A DNA stretch of 64,000 bases from Chersky-840 sp963794615 (GTDB lineage Bacteria; Actinomycetota; Acidimicrobiia; Acidimicrobiales; UBA8190): contig CAWCEP010000006.1 in NCBI GenBank assembly GCA_963794615.1, positions 248,001 to 312,000 of the forward strand. The letters are read 5' to 3'. Positions within the stretch are counted from its first letter, which is position 1; every line of letters begins with the position of its first letter. Position numbers and translations under genes: made by a program. The notes below the pieces were generated by a model, which did not search any database, was not told where the DNA came from, and saw only the letters and a list, made by a program, of their open reading frames with translations. This document shows, one piece after another, positions 8,703 to 18,839 of this stretch.

Positions 8703-9840
8703 ATGGGGTGGCATCTCGCCGTGGATTTCGGGACCACCCGGACCGCCGCCGCAACACGAGTTGACAATGGGCCGATCGACCTCCTGCACTTCGATTCCGT
8801 CGCCGGTCCCATGAGCTCGGCCATCTTCTTGAAGAAAGACGGCCGGCTGGACGTCGGCAGGCATCCGACTATAAGCGACTACGGCGCCAGACCGCTACGA
8901 GCCCACGCCGAAGCTCGCCATCACCGACACGACGATCCTCCTCGGAGAAGGAGATCCCAACCACCGTCGCGATCGGCGCCGTATTCGCCAAGGTCTTGTT
9001 CGAAGCCTTCCGCCAGCGCCGTCCCGAGACGCCGGACTCGATTGTCTGACCCATCCGGTTCGATGGGGGAAACGACCGGACCGATCGCCTCGCCAAGTCA
9101 CTGACCGAGGCGAGCTCGATGGTCCCCGGGCTGTTCGAGGCAGCTCGAATGGACAAGAAGTACACTGAGGCGGCGAAACGGCTGCCCGGCCCATCTTTTC
9201 AAAGAACCGGTTGCCGCGGCCCACCACTACGGGGAATCGACAAGTCCGAGTTGGCCCCAGGCGCCAGCCTTGCCGTCTATGACTTGGGAGGCGGAACCTT
9301 TGACACAGCCGTCATCCAACGTACTCCGAAAATGCCTATGAGGTGCTGGCCGACGGAGGCTTGGACGATCTTGGTGGCGTGAAATTCGACATGGCCCTTT
9401 TCCAGTTCGCCGGAAAGGCCACGTTGGTGCCTGACTACTCCGATGCCTGGGAACGGCTCCAGAATCCGCGGGAGAAGCCGTCTGGCTATCGAAGCAGCGA
9501 CGGATGCTCGAGATTTTCAACACCAAGGAGGATCTAAGCACCGAAGACAGGATTGCGTGTCGTTTGTTGGACGAACCCAAGTGGAAATGCTGATCAGAGC
9601 TCTGATCTCGATGCCGTAATCCAAGACGACCTTCAACGATCCATCGCTACCCTGGTAGAGACCATCGAACGGTCGGAGAGAGTATGATCGACTGGCCGGC
9701 ATCTATCTGGTCGGCGGGTCGTCTCGGATCTCATTGGTAGCAGAATTATCAGAGCCAAACTCAAGGTGGAACCGACCTCCTCGACGACCCCAAGGCCGAT
9801 GAGCACGGGGTGCCCCTGCGAAGCCGAGATCCCGCGCCGT
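8703..9840 (+). pseudogene. Hsp70 (DnaK-like) chaperone, broken by many frameshifts
   Basis: The gene starts at ATG 8703 with the Hsp70 phosphate-1 motif (GWHLAVDFGTTRTAAA). Segments in different frames then follow in the correct Hsp70 order: KVLFEAFRQRRPETPDSIV and THPVRWG (near 8990-9070), KEPVAAAHHYGEST (near 9200-9240), phosphate-2 LAVYDLGGGTFDTAV (9271-9315), EVLADGGLDDLGGVKFDMA (about 9340-9395), and the adenosine motif IYLVGGSSRISLV (near 9700-9735), then DDPKADEHGVPL (9790-9815). At least five frame changes are needed, so the gene is dead. It belongs to the actinobacterial Hsp70 type found near dynamin and GrpE-like genes. Its loss would leave the GrpE-like protein without its local partner. 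Confidence 0.8.
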
Positions 9841-10645
9841 CAAGGCGTCTATCGAAGTTACCTATTACTGGTTCCTCCGGTTCGCCCGGCCAAGGTACCA
9901 GCGACGGTCAATACAGTATGACTGCTCCCGGTGTGGCTGTTCGCATCACCCGAAACATGGCATCGATCGAGACCTGCAGATGTGCTGTCAATGAGAGGCT
10001 GAGAAAAAGGAACTACACGACCGAATCGGGATTTATGACAACGGTGCTCGGGTTACCCGAGGGACGTCGGCAGTGGGTGACGGACCAAAGCGAAAGGCGC
10101 GTCCTTCAACAGCACGTCGCCGTTGGCGCATGGAAGGTCACGACCTCGACTGAGGAAGCCCAGGTCGACACCTTTACTCGCGATCCGAACCGGCGCCTTC
10201 CCACCACGCAGAGCTTTCTCCGGATCATACTCATGAAAAACGGGATATCGTCGCCTACAGAGGAGACACTCATAGTCAAATATAAGGGATGGAACACTAA
10301 GGAGGAGGCCGTGTCCGCGGAAGGCAACCTTGTCTCCTCGGACACTACTACCAAGTCCTTCGTGGAAGCTGCTCGTAGCGACTTCAAAAGAAGATTTCCA
10401 CAAGCCCAACTGGGTGATGCGTTCACTGACGTGTTCCTGGGTAGCAACATTCGCGGAGCTGTCTTGGGCAATTCGTCCATTTTGGGTCCAGTGTCGAGAA
10501 GGCATTCCGAAACGAATATTGGTGGGCTGGTGTAGTAGACGGGATGGAATTTCAGGTCTTCGCAACCCGTGAAAAGGCCTTTCTCGAGTACAGTGATGCC
10601 CAACGGCTTCGTGACGTTGTTACGTGTCCCGACGATTCCTCCTAG
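9840..10645 (+). pseudogene. Possible C-terminal extension of the Hsp70, or separate unknown gene, frameshifted
   Basis: An open frame covers 9810-10535. Near 10490 the better-looking reading moves to another frame and continues with YWWAGVVDGMEFQVFATREK and DAQRLRDVVTCPDDSS to a TAG at 10643-10645. Residues such as VDTFTRDPNRRLPTTQSFLR and AARSDFKRRFPQAQLGDAFT look like genuine protein. It follows the broken Hsp70 with no gap, and could be a C-terminal sensing domain of it or a co-transcribed gene. I do not recognise the family. The base composition is lower in GC than the genes after 27,000. Confidence 0.4.
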
Positions 10646-11094
10646 CACCACGACAACTGGGGCATGACATTTGCTGCGAGCTCGAATTATTTCTTGATGG
10701 CCAAATCAGGGTTGGCTCTTCGATCTAGTGTGTCGCGGTAAACACGTCGCGTCGATGGAAGGCAAAGATCCGCCGGACCGTGTTCATCGAAACGACGACC
10801 ATCAGGAGGGTTCCGTGATGGGAATCGAGCCGATGACATACCATGGAATCTATCGGGAACGGCCATGCCGCCGTCTCCTATCGGTCCATGCCAGTTGCCC
10901 TAATTTAGCGCAGAGAGGTGATGAATTGGTCCTGAACATAGGAGTGTTGCGATGTGGTCGACTCCGGGTAGATGTAACCACTCTGGGCTATTACCCTGTG
11001 TGGTAGCCACGACCGTGGGGCACTCGCTTGATTGGCGTTAGTGCGATTGCGATTGCCATCCGCACGACTATTAGATGTCCTCTGCGCTTCCGTG
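10646..11094. other. No supported gene
   Basis: About 450 bases with only a short shadow ORF (10728-11006) that has no recognisable features. I see no RNA gene or terminator I can defend. Confidence 0.3.
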
Positions 11095-11496
11095 CTATCG
11101 AAGCTTGGAAGACTTCATTAGTTCTCGCAACGCCCGAACGATAACGACCACCCCCATGATGATCACTCCGAGGCCGACATAAAAAATCACCAAAACTCCG
11201 CTGTTGGGATTGCTCGAAACGGTGGAGTATGTGGCCCCTGCAATTACGATCCCTACTGCGCATGCTGCTAGTCCGAGTCTCACCATGTGCAACGCTGTCT
11301 TACGAACCGCATTAACAAGCGAGGAGTGATCGGCCGTTGGAGGTATCCCGGATGTGCCGGGAGGACCTTGGACACCTGCTCGAGCAGCACCCGCCGGTGG
11401 GACCCGCGGACGCCGCCGACTGCGAATCTGGCGAAATTGGAAGAACTTGCGTTGTTCGTCTCCGGCATGAGATTTGCCTCCCGTCGTACTCATCAC
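11095..11496 (-). CDS. Small membrane protein with two helices
   Basis: The C-terminal 70 residues contain two clear hydrophobic helices (LGLAACAVGIVIAGATYS and VLVIFYVGLGVIIMGVVVIV) ending in a basic helix (RALRELMKSSKLR). The long ORF starts at 11496, but its first half is rich in Arg and Pro and may be non-coding; a start close to 11310-11290 near residues VNAVRKTALHMV is possible. No ribosome site clearly decides. Function unknown. It lies alone between decayed regions. Confidence 0.4.
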   Translation of the reverse strand: MMSTTGGKSHAGDEQRKFFQFRQIRSRRRPRVPPAGAARAGVQGPPGTSGIPPTADHSSLVNAVRKTALHMVRLGLAACAVGIVIAGATYSTVSSNPNSGVLVIFYVGLGVIIMGVVVIVRALRELMKSSKLR

Positions 11497-12523
11497 TGGC
11501 AGCGATTAGGATAGCGCTGTCCGTCCTCTTTGTCCTAGCCTCTTGGGCACAGAATGGACAGCCCGTTTAGAGCTGGATCGACACTCCGCGTGTCTTCCCC
11601 AATGGAGGGGCGGGGCGATCACAACCGCCCCGTCCGCCTCGACTACATCGGGCAAACGCGTGCGAGAACGCTTCCCCCATAGGGCTATTCACGGCTCCTC
11701 GCGTGGGCTGTGGAGGAGGCTTCATCTACCCGAGCCGTTCGCTCCCTTCATTCGCGATCATGATTTAGGCTGCTCCGAGTTCGCTCCTCTTTTGGACGAC
11801 CCTGAAATCGGCCGTTTACGTCAGTCACTGACCACAATCGAACTCAAGGACGAAACGATTCACCGCGTGCCTGCTAGTCATGTATGAACAAGATGCAACG
11901 TTAGAACTCGATATGGGCGATTGAAAGACGCCCGTTCGGCCGAGGAGGGGAGCTTGACGTTGGGCGAGCGTTCCACAGAACAATCAAGTAGAAGGTCGTT
12001 CGGACCGAACGAGAAGCGGCGATCGAGCCCCCGTAAGCTGGCCAGCGACATCATTCAGAGCCCTGTAGACCGAATCGGCGTAGCCTGGTTTTTTGACAGC
12101 CGGTGAGAGCCGAACCGGACGGATAGCCAAGGTTGTGGCCACAGCAGACCGGATTGACAGTTCAAACTCTATTCCGATTGGCCTCGCCCCGATACCAGAC
12201 GATGCCTGAGGCCATCCGAAGCTGCGTTTGATCGACCCCCCCAGATTTGAGCTGTCGGTGCAACCAAATTCGGCGCCCAGCCCTTAAGAAACGCGAGCCC
12301 GGCGCTCGACGCACCAGCTGGCGATGCCATTCGTCAGTGGCGTCTGCAGCCGCCGACGGAGCGAACGGAAGTCCAATTGAGATATAGACAGTCTGAAACA
12401 CGCTCTCTCCTAACGTTCGGATTGACGAGGTTTGCCTGTGGTCAATGGCTGATGCGGCTGATTCGAGCCGACCCGAGCGCTACCGGGTCGGGCTGGCGGT
12501 GGCGTGTTGGAACATCGGTTCTC
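11497..12523. other. About 1 kb without a supported gene
   Basis: Open frames here (for example plus-strand 11543-11887 and minus-strand 12162-12401) lack recognisable motifs and ribosome sites. A GC-rich inverted repeat (GGGGCGG/CCGCCCC with an 11-base spacer, about 11,606-11,632) might form a hairpin. The stretch probably contains decayed coding sequence. Confidence 0.3.
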
Positions 12524-13004
12524 TCAACTGGCCTGCTCGAACATGGCTTCGAGCTGTTCGACGCTCGGGAGGCCGCGCCGTTCGGTCAACCAGTCGAGAA
12601 ACGCACTGCTGGAGCGAATCGCGATTCCGGTGAACTCTGCAATCATTTCCGAGTGCACACCGCACGAAACAGGGAGGTGGAAGCTCTGCCCATACCCGCA
12701 GCCCTGTTCCATCGGCCCTGGCACCGATCACAGCCTTTGGCCACCGATATTCGCGGTTCCAACGATTGACGAGGCCGAGCAATAGCCCCTCGTCTTTGGC
12801 GGGGAACAGATCCGGTGTATGGACACGAATCGCATAGACAGCACCGTCTCCCTCTGCCGACAGAGAGACTTGCATTTCAGGGCGGCGCTCAGTCGCTGAG
12901 AACATTGCAAAGAAGTCACCGTCCTGATCTTGCATAAACTTGAGGCCACTCTCTCGCAGGTGCTGTTCGACAACTCCGCGATCAAACGGTTCCACAAAGC
13001 TCAT
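12524..13004 (-). pseudogene. YbjN-domain protein, frameshifted
   Basis: The first frame runs from the ATG at 13004 through VVEQHLRESGLKFMQDQDGD, LVNRWNREYRWPKAVI and GTGLRVWAE, the YbjN pattern of a small alpha/beta domain with the conserved N-x-W-N and WPK elements. Near 12,690 the frame shifts and the expected end follows: SFHLPVSCGVHSEMIAEF and SAFLDWLTERRGL to the stop at 12524. AAAGGAG lies 6 bases before ATG 13004, so this start is preferred over 13010. YbjN-like proteins have unclear, often chaperone- or sensor-like roles. One indel separates this from an intact gene. Confidence 0.65.
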
Positions 13005-13249
13005 TTCCATCTCCTTTTATTTGATTGTCCTTCACATGTGGCCCAAGGCCGATAGATTGCGTGTGAGCGTTTAGTTCGAGGACCGGTCGTCCGTTGGATA
13101 GATTGGACAGCTTCACGGCCGACAGCCGCTCGGCGCCACAACCGCCTGCGAGCAAACGCAGCGTCTTTCGAGTGCGATTCGAGCTCTGACAGTGCGAGGG
13201 CGGCAACCGGCGAGGACATCTCGCGGTCCACATTGGCCGGTACGACTTG

Positions 13250-13354
13250 CTAACTCTGAATCTTTTTACCGATTGCGGCACATGCCCGGTAGATACAACA
13301 GATAAGTACCGTTATCGGAATCGTGCTACCTATGTCATATCCGAGGTGTTCCAT
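13250..13354 (-). CDS. Short membrane peptide (34 aa) with strong ribosome site
   Basis: A 34-residue ORF: MEHLGYDIG, a hydrophobic helix (STIPITVLICCIYRACAAI) and a basic end (GKKIQS). AAAGGAG lies 7 bases before the ATG, which is better than most longer ORFs nearby have. Similar in plan to the peptides at 13726 and 18840. It could be a type I toxin-like or membrane-acting peptide, but nothing beyond size, helix and ribosome site shows this. Confidence 0.45.
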   Translation of the reverse strand: MEHLGYDIGSTIPITVLICCIYRACAAIGKKIQS

Positions 13355-13480
13355 CGGGAGACTCCTTTGCGCTTAACGCTGGCGTGTCGGCATGAATGAC
13401 CGCGAGCCAGTCACCGATCAACCACTGTTTGCCGATTCGTTCGACACCAGTCGTCCTGCAAAAGTTCCCGAAGGCCCTCG

Positions 13481-13640
13481 CCGAAGCGTCACCGCTGTCG
13501 GTGCTCGCAGCCACGGGGCCCCTTGGACATCCTGTCCGATGCCCGGAACCTGCGAAGATCGGAACGGCTAGGCAATCTCGTCTACGAGTATCGAGATGGC
13601 TGCGTGAGGCCTTCGGATGAGCTTTAGGAGTCACAGTAAG
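13481..13640 (+). repeat. IS 3' end fragment
   Basis: This matches the last part of the IS at 985-2168: GCGTCACCGCTGTCGGTG, then GCGAAGATCGGA, then a decayed form of the IHEYELAA codons and GCGTGAGGCCTTCGGATGAG at the right end. The internal part is shortened. No transposase can be made from it. Confidence 0.6.
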
Positions 13641-13725
13641 GATAGGCCTCATTCGTTCACAGCTGGAACTTTTCGCTGACGGCTGGTGTCCAATATCGGG
13701 AATCTGACGATAAGAGAGGAACCCC

Positions 13726-13938
13726 ATGAACTGGTACCACATAGGCGACGTAATCGTTGAACATACGCCTGTCATGATCTTGCCGATCATCGCTTACGGC
13801 GTAATCAAGTTACTCGGCCATATTCTTGACGGTTTCGAGCATTGGTTCCGCGATGTCTTAGGGTACTCAAAGCCTGCAAGTCGTCGTGGCCAGGGAAGCG
13901 CGGCAGGCGGCCCGACCCAGGCTAGTGGCACGCCTTGA
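13726..13938 (+). CDS. Small membrane protein (70 aa)
   Basis: Starts MNWYHIGDVIVEH, then one hydrophobic helix (about residues 15-32, TPVMILPIIAYGVIKLLG), an amphipathic segment (HILDGFEHWFRDVLGY) and a Ser/Gly/Gln-rich tail. AGAGAGGAA lies 5 bases before the ATG, which supports translation. It is one of three short single-helix ORFs with good ribosome sites between 13.2 and 19 kb. Function unknown. Confidence 0.5.
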   Translation: MNWYHIGDVIVEHTPVMILPIIAYGVIKLLGHILDGFEHWFRDVLGYSKPASRRGQGSAAGGPTQASGTP

Positions 13939-14462
13939 CAAGACTTGGGCAATAGGAAGCCCGATCGTCTGACTCGGCGGTCATGATCTGACAATTCAAG
14001 ACGGTGACCCGTCGTAACACAGTGCACGTCGGAGTGGAGGTAAGTTTGTGACCCGAAGATAGGAGATCTATGCGGGCCACAGCGTCCATCTAGAGCGGGG
14101 CTCAAAGCTGCGCTAGGCGATGTCCAACGACGTCGCCGTAATCGCACCTCTTTGCGGTAGGTGTTACCCCAAGTCCGCAATAACGGTCAATCATTCCGAC
14201 GAGCAGAGTGTGGGATACCAAAACTCCGGTCGGGAATGACCCGAGCACCTCAAGGCCCATCGAACCGACCGGGGTCTCGGGCTCAAGGCGCCGGCTGGTG
14301 AACCGGCTGTCTTCCCCCCAGCAACTCGCCGTGTCCACGGACAGGAAGGGCTGGGCGGCTTGGTTCACGGGAACCATGGGGTTACGTGACCCGCTGGGTT
14401 TTGGCCACCGGACAAAGGTTCGTGTCAGTCCTGGTCGTGGTGCGCACGCCCGAGAGCGGGCT
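13939..14462. other. No supported gene
   Basis: About 520 bases between the small membrane ORF and the broken sigma factor. The overlapping open frames here on both strands carry no recognisable domain. Confidence 0.3.
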
Positions 14463-15014
14463 TCACGACGTCCGAACGGCAGCGACGGGCAGGTACTTTT
14501 CATTTCCGTCGCCCAGCAGGCGGGCCCGCAGCTGACGGTAGGTCCGATGGCGCAGCACCCGGGTGGCGCCGGGACTGATTCCGAGCCGATCAGAGAGCTC
14601 GGCCACCGACCCGAACTCCCTGGAGCTCGAGCTCCACGAGCTGCCGACGGCAGCTCCGAAGTCCAGCGACTGACCGGTGGAGGGCCTCCACCCGTCGGTC
14701 GCTGTCGGTGGGTGTGCCCGGCGATAGCTCCAGCTCGTCAAGGTGCTCGCACCCGGGCCGTCCGTAGGGGGCCCGCCCCTCGAACCTCTGGATCTCGAGC
14801 CAGATCTCCACGGTCCGGCGTTCAGAGGCCTCTTTGCGCAGATGGTCACGCAGCCGCGTTGCGTGATGCGGCGTACCAGTAGCCACCGCGGTTGTCGAGA
14901 TTGGCGACCCCGCCGACTAGGACCTTCAGAAACCCGTCCTGGACGGCGTCATCGTCGCCCACTAAGAGCCGCTGGGCTGCGAGCCCCTCGGCCATCTCCT
15001 GGCAGACATCCATC
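14463..15014 (-). pseudogene. ECF-type sigma factor, frameshifted
   Basis: From ATG 15014 (AGGAGG 6 bases upstream) the protein starts MDVCQEMAEGLAAQRLLVGD and continues DDAVQDGFLKVLVGGVANLD, GGYWYAASRNAA (sigma region 2). A frameshift near 14,865 leads to RDHLRKEASERRTVEIWLE and the linker; another near 14,620-14,640 leads to region 4: SVAELSDRLGISPGATRVLR and HRTYRQLRARL. The order is that of an ECF sigma factor. Two or more indels make it a pseudogene. This is a second, unrelated-looking ECF gene besides the one at 7752. Confidence 0.6.
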
Positions 15015-15229
15015 TCCATCCTCCTGCATCAGGGCGCGACGGCACTCCGAGTCAGGTGGCGGAACAGATACGTCATCTCACATCACTCAGTTTGACAGCT
15101 CTGCGGGTGGTAACGGAACGCGGGTCGACCCGTTTACCGGGTAGACGCCTTCGACGGCGAGCGTCCTGCTGTCGCCGTCGGGCACGGGTGGCCCAGTGCC
15201 GGGGCCCCACCTTTGAAAGGAGCTTTCCC

Positions 15230-17031
15230 TTGTCTCGACTTTCTGCCATCTGTCCTGGACCGAACGGCTGGATCTCTGAGGCGCAAGCCGCGCTGGACGA
15301 GTTGGCGACCGCCCGCACGCTGGCGGAGGTGGAGGTCCGCTTCGGCTCCGCTCGCCGACTGACCGAGCTGGTCCTGGGCTTCCCCGTCTCGGGCGGACAC
15401 GCCACCCGGCGGGCGATCCGCGCCGTCGGACGGCTGTTGTGCCACCGCCTCGGCCCGTCCATTGCCGTTGAGGCCCTCACCTGGGCGGCCAGCCTCTCCA
15501 ACGCCGATGACACCCCGACAACCGAGGCGCTCCTCGAACTCGCCTACGAATCACCCGGTACGTACCACGCGTCGCGACTGGACAACCCTCCTGCCTGTGT
15601 CGAGGTGATCCGATCGGTCAATCGCCATTCACGGAGGAAACAGATGCTCTTTGAGCTGTGGACCCACACCACGCGCGGATCTCTATGACCCGGACTCCGC
15701 CTACCGACCTGACCCACAGCCGATGCTCCTCAAGCCCTGGAATGACAACGAGCTCGAGGACATTGCCAGCTGGCTACGAGGTCTGTCATCCGATCAGGGC
15801 CTCCTTGCGGGCGAGGCGCCCTCCCCGTTGAGCCTCAAGCAGCAGAGGAAGCTCGTCGAAGGCGCGACCGCTCAAGAGATCGAGAGGATCACCCAGCGCG
15901 ACGATCTGTTCGAGATGGATGTCTCAGTCCTCGGCAGATGCCTTCTCGAGGCAACCCGCCTCACTCTCTGCAATCCAGCCTGCTCGAAGGAGCTGAGGGA
16001 TTGGGTGCGCTTTCCCTATGACCTGGCGACCCTCGAGCTCGCCCTGCGCGCCGGACCCGAGCTCTTCGACCGAGCACGGGTACGACGGATGGTGACAAAA
16101 CTCGATGACGAAGCCCTGCGCACCATGGTCGACGCTGCGCCGACAGATATCCTCCGTAGTCTCCACAAGCTCGGGCTCATCACGCCCACACAGATCTTGC
16201 GTGGTGGGCTCTCGTCCCTCGATCTCGCCGACCCTCGGATCTGCAGGGCGCTTTTTGGAAATGCCCACAACCCGCAGGCCCTTGACCTCGCCTCAGCATT
16301 GGCCCTACATCATGCGCAAGCCGAATCCCTTGGGTGGATTTTCGATCGCGCACCCCATGGAGTATTGACTGCTGACTACGCACGACAACTCGTCGATGCG
16401 GGTCGGCCAAAGATTGCCAAGGCTGCAATGCGACACTTGCCCTTCCCTCTCCTGCGTCCAACAGACCGAGCATGCGCAGCCGATTGTGGAGATCCATGGC
16501 TAGCGGCATGTCCTGGGCTGCGAGCTGTAGAACGCCCGCGGCTTTCCCCAGATCGTCTGGCTTCTTGGCAAGAATGGTCGGTTTCGAGACCAGCGCTCAT
16601 CTGGTATCCAACCGAGGTCCTTCAATTTGGAGTCGACGAAGTTTGAGGTGGCTCCCCGGTGGCGCTTCCGACTTCCAAGGACAGTGGAGGAAATCCGTCA
16701 CAATGCGAAGGTCATGCGCAACTGCACCGCTAGCCTGATCGATCGTGCCCTCGATGGATCGTTGTTCTTGGTAATCGTGCATGATCCCGGAGGGAATTGC
16801 TACAACGTGGCCATCTTCGAAGGCGGAGGCTGCTTCGTCGTCGGCCAGATCAACAGTTGGGCAAACGGTGGGGTCGAGCCACCGTGGATCCGATCCGCGT
16901 TTACGAAACAGCTGAACGCAAGAGACGAACCAGTGCCTTGGGACAATCACGCACCAGCCCATCATCAGGCCACTCCGAGACGAGACAGGCGACGCTCTCG
17001 AGCACGAGCCGCAAGACGGCTAAGCCGATAG
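15230..17031 (+). pseudogene. PcfJ-like protein, frameshifted
   Basis: Translation probably starts at TTG 15230, 8 bases after GAAAGGAG. Frame 1 covers a helical N-terminal part to about 15,650; frame 2 (15,651-16,646) continues with CLLEATRLTLCNPACSKELR and many helices; frame 3 (about 16,627-17,031) holds the PcfJ-type core: RTVEEIRHNAKVMRNCTASL, GSLFLVIVH and QINSWANGG. PcfJ-like domains occur on conjugative plasmids and mobile elements; their biochemical role is not known. Two frame changes make the gene non-functional as read. Low similarity outside the C-terminal core limits certainty. Confidence 0.55.
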
Positions 17032-17034
17032 CGC

Positions 17035-17235
17035 ATGCGTTCCGCGGTCGTTGACACTCTGCTCAGACACCCCCTACGACGAAGCGCAGAGATCCGTCTA
17101 GGTATCCCGATGGCGTTCGACGACAAGACTGCGCCGGCTACTCTGTTCCTCGAGCGTTTCGCGGAACGAACTATCCCTGACACGATGGTGGCGTTTGTCG
17201 ACTGGGACGTGCAGCCACCATGGACCCAGGATTAG
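17035..17235 (+). CDS. Short hypothetical ORF after the PcfJ-like gene
   Basis: A 66-residue frame that begins 4 bases after the PcfJ-like stop, in the same frame. It has plausible composition (ATLFLERFAERTIPDTMVAF) but no recognised motif or clear ribosome site. It could be a remnant of the same gene separated by a nonsense change. Confidence 0.25.
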   Translation: MRSAVVDTLLRHPLRRSAEIRLGIPMAFDDKTAPATLFLERFAERTIPDTMVAFVDWDVQPPWTQD

Positions 17236-17543
17236 AGACTCAGGAAGCTCGGCCCAATCGAGGAGGTGCGGCGGACGTCAACCTCCCCATGGACACGAAT
17301 ACTCATTCCTAGGGGTGCCACGACTGGTCCCACGGCACTAACGGCGTTAAACAGTCTGTGGCAGGCAGAGCCCCATCTTTGCTTGAGACTCACGTTATCA
17401 ACCGACGCAAATCCCAATTTGATGGCGTGGAGGATCGACTCCTTACGAGTACGTCTTGAGATCAGAGGGGATAGAAGACAGAAACTCCGCTCTGCTCGTT
17501 ATGAGTCGCCCCGGGAATCCTGGAGGCTCCTTCCCTTGAGAGG

Positions 17544-17869
17544 ATGGAGCAATGCGTAGAACAACCGTACTCCCCGGAGGTGCGTGAGCGGGCGGTCAGG
17601 ATGGTCGTCGAGCACCGCGACGAGTACCCCTCCGAGTGGGCCGCCATGACCTCGCTCGGCCCCAAGCTCGGCATGACGGCCGAGACGCTGCGGCCCTGGG
17701 TCCGCCGGGCCCAGGTCGACGGTGGGCGCCGCCCGGCCTCACCACCGACGAGCGCCAGAAGCTGAAGGACCTCGAGAAGGAGAACAAGGAGCTCCGGCGG
17801 GCCAACGAGATCTTGAAGGACGCCTCGATTTTCTTCGCGACCGAGCTCGACGGTCGACCGAAGAAGTAG
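17544..17869 (+). pseudogene. IS3-family OrfA, frameshifted
   Basis: Starts MEQCVEQPYSPEVRERAVRM with the helix-turn-helix (LGPKLGMTAETLRPWVRRAQ) in the first frame. After a one-base shift near 17,735 the leucine-zipper part follows (LTTDERQKLKDLEKENKELR, RANEILKDASIFF) to a TAG at 17869. OrfA binds the IS ends and is fused to OrfB by frameshifting in active elements. Confidence 0.7.
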
Positions 17870-18782
17870 TGCGCTACATCGATCCCTCGGAACCGCAAGG
17901 TCGATGGGGAGTCGAGCCGATCTGCACGACGCTGCAGTTCGCTCCCGCCACCTACTACGCCGCCAAGGCCGGCCGCCCTGCGCCCGGCGCGTCCGCGACG
18001 AGGACCTCAAGCCCGAGATCGCCCGGGTCCACGAGGAGAACCGTCGACGTCTATGGGGCCGACAAGGTCTGGACCCAGCTCAACCGGGAGGGGATCCCGG
18101 TGGCCCGCTGCACGGTCGAGCGGCTCATGGGGGACCTGGGCCTGAGGGGGTGCGACGGGGACGGCGTTGAGACGCACCACCATCGCCGACGAGGCCTGCA
18201 CCGACCGGCCGACCTCGTCGACCGCCAGTTCGTGGCCGACCGTCCCAACCGGCTCTGGGTGGCCGACCTGACCTACGTGAAGACCCACGCCGGCTGGGTC
18301 TACGTCGCCTTCGTCCTCGACGTCTTCAGCCGCTTCGTCGTCGGCTGGCAGATGTCGACCTCGCTGCGCAGCGACCTGGCCATCGACGCCTTGGAGATGG
18401 CCATCTACGCACGCCGAGGACGGGCCTCGACGGTCTCGTCCATCACAGCGACCGGGGCGTGCAATATCTCTCGATTCGCTACACCGAGCGCCTGGCCGAA
18501 GCCGGCGTCGTGAACTCCGTCGGCAGCCGAGGCGACTCCTACGACAATGCCCTGGCCGAGAGCTTCAACGGCCTCTACAAGACCGAGCTGATCCACCCCG
18601 AGGGCCCTGGAAGGAACGTCGACCACGTCGAATGGGCCACCCTCACCTACGTCGACTGGTTCAACAACCGCCGCATCCACAACGAGATCGGCAAGATCCC
18701 GCCGGCAGAGTTCGAGGAGAACTACTACCGTCAGAACGCAGCATCAGAAGCAGTGACTTCACAGACAACCGAGTCTCTATGA
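17866..18782 (+). pseudogene. IS3-family OrfB transposase, frameshifted
   Basis: The order of motifs is intact but spread over frames: GVEPICTTLQFAPATYYAAK, YGADKVWTQLNREGIPVARC, then RLWVADLTYVKTHAGWVYVA with the first Asp of the DDE triad, VVGWQMSTSLRSDLAIDALE, a frame change near 18,420-18,460 where the second Asp (HHSDRG) should be, and SYDNALAESFNGLYKTEL with the Glu. At least three indels. The product would catalyse cut-and-copy transposition in an active copy. Confidence 0.75.
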
Positions 18783-18839
18783 AACCCGGGCCGATTCATT
18801 TACGACAATGGCTGGCGTTAGAGAAAGGACGAACGAGCA

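Larger units (their letters stand above)
17502..18798 (+). mobile_element. IS3-family insertion sequence, inactivated
   Basis: An element of about 1.3 kb with imperfect terminal inverted repeats of 28 bases: left 17502-17529 (TGAGTCGCCCCGGG...) and right 18771-18798 (...CCCGGGCCGATTCA). It carries OrfA and OrfB of the IS3 type in the usual order. Flanking triplets are TTA on the left and TTT on the right, so a target duplication is not clean. Both ORFs are frameshifted. Confidence 0.75.

Noticed and set aside
10106..10651. Minus-strand ORF of 181 codons
   Set aside because: It is antisense to a plus-strand reading that looks more protein-like and continues past a frameshift to 10645; no ribosome site or domain.
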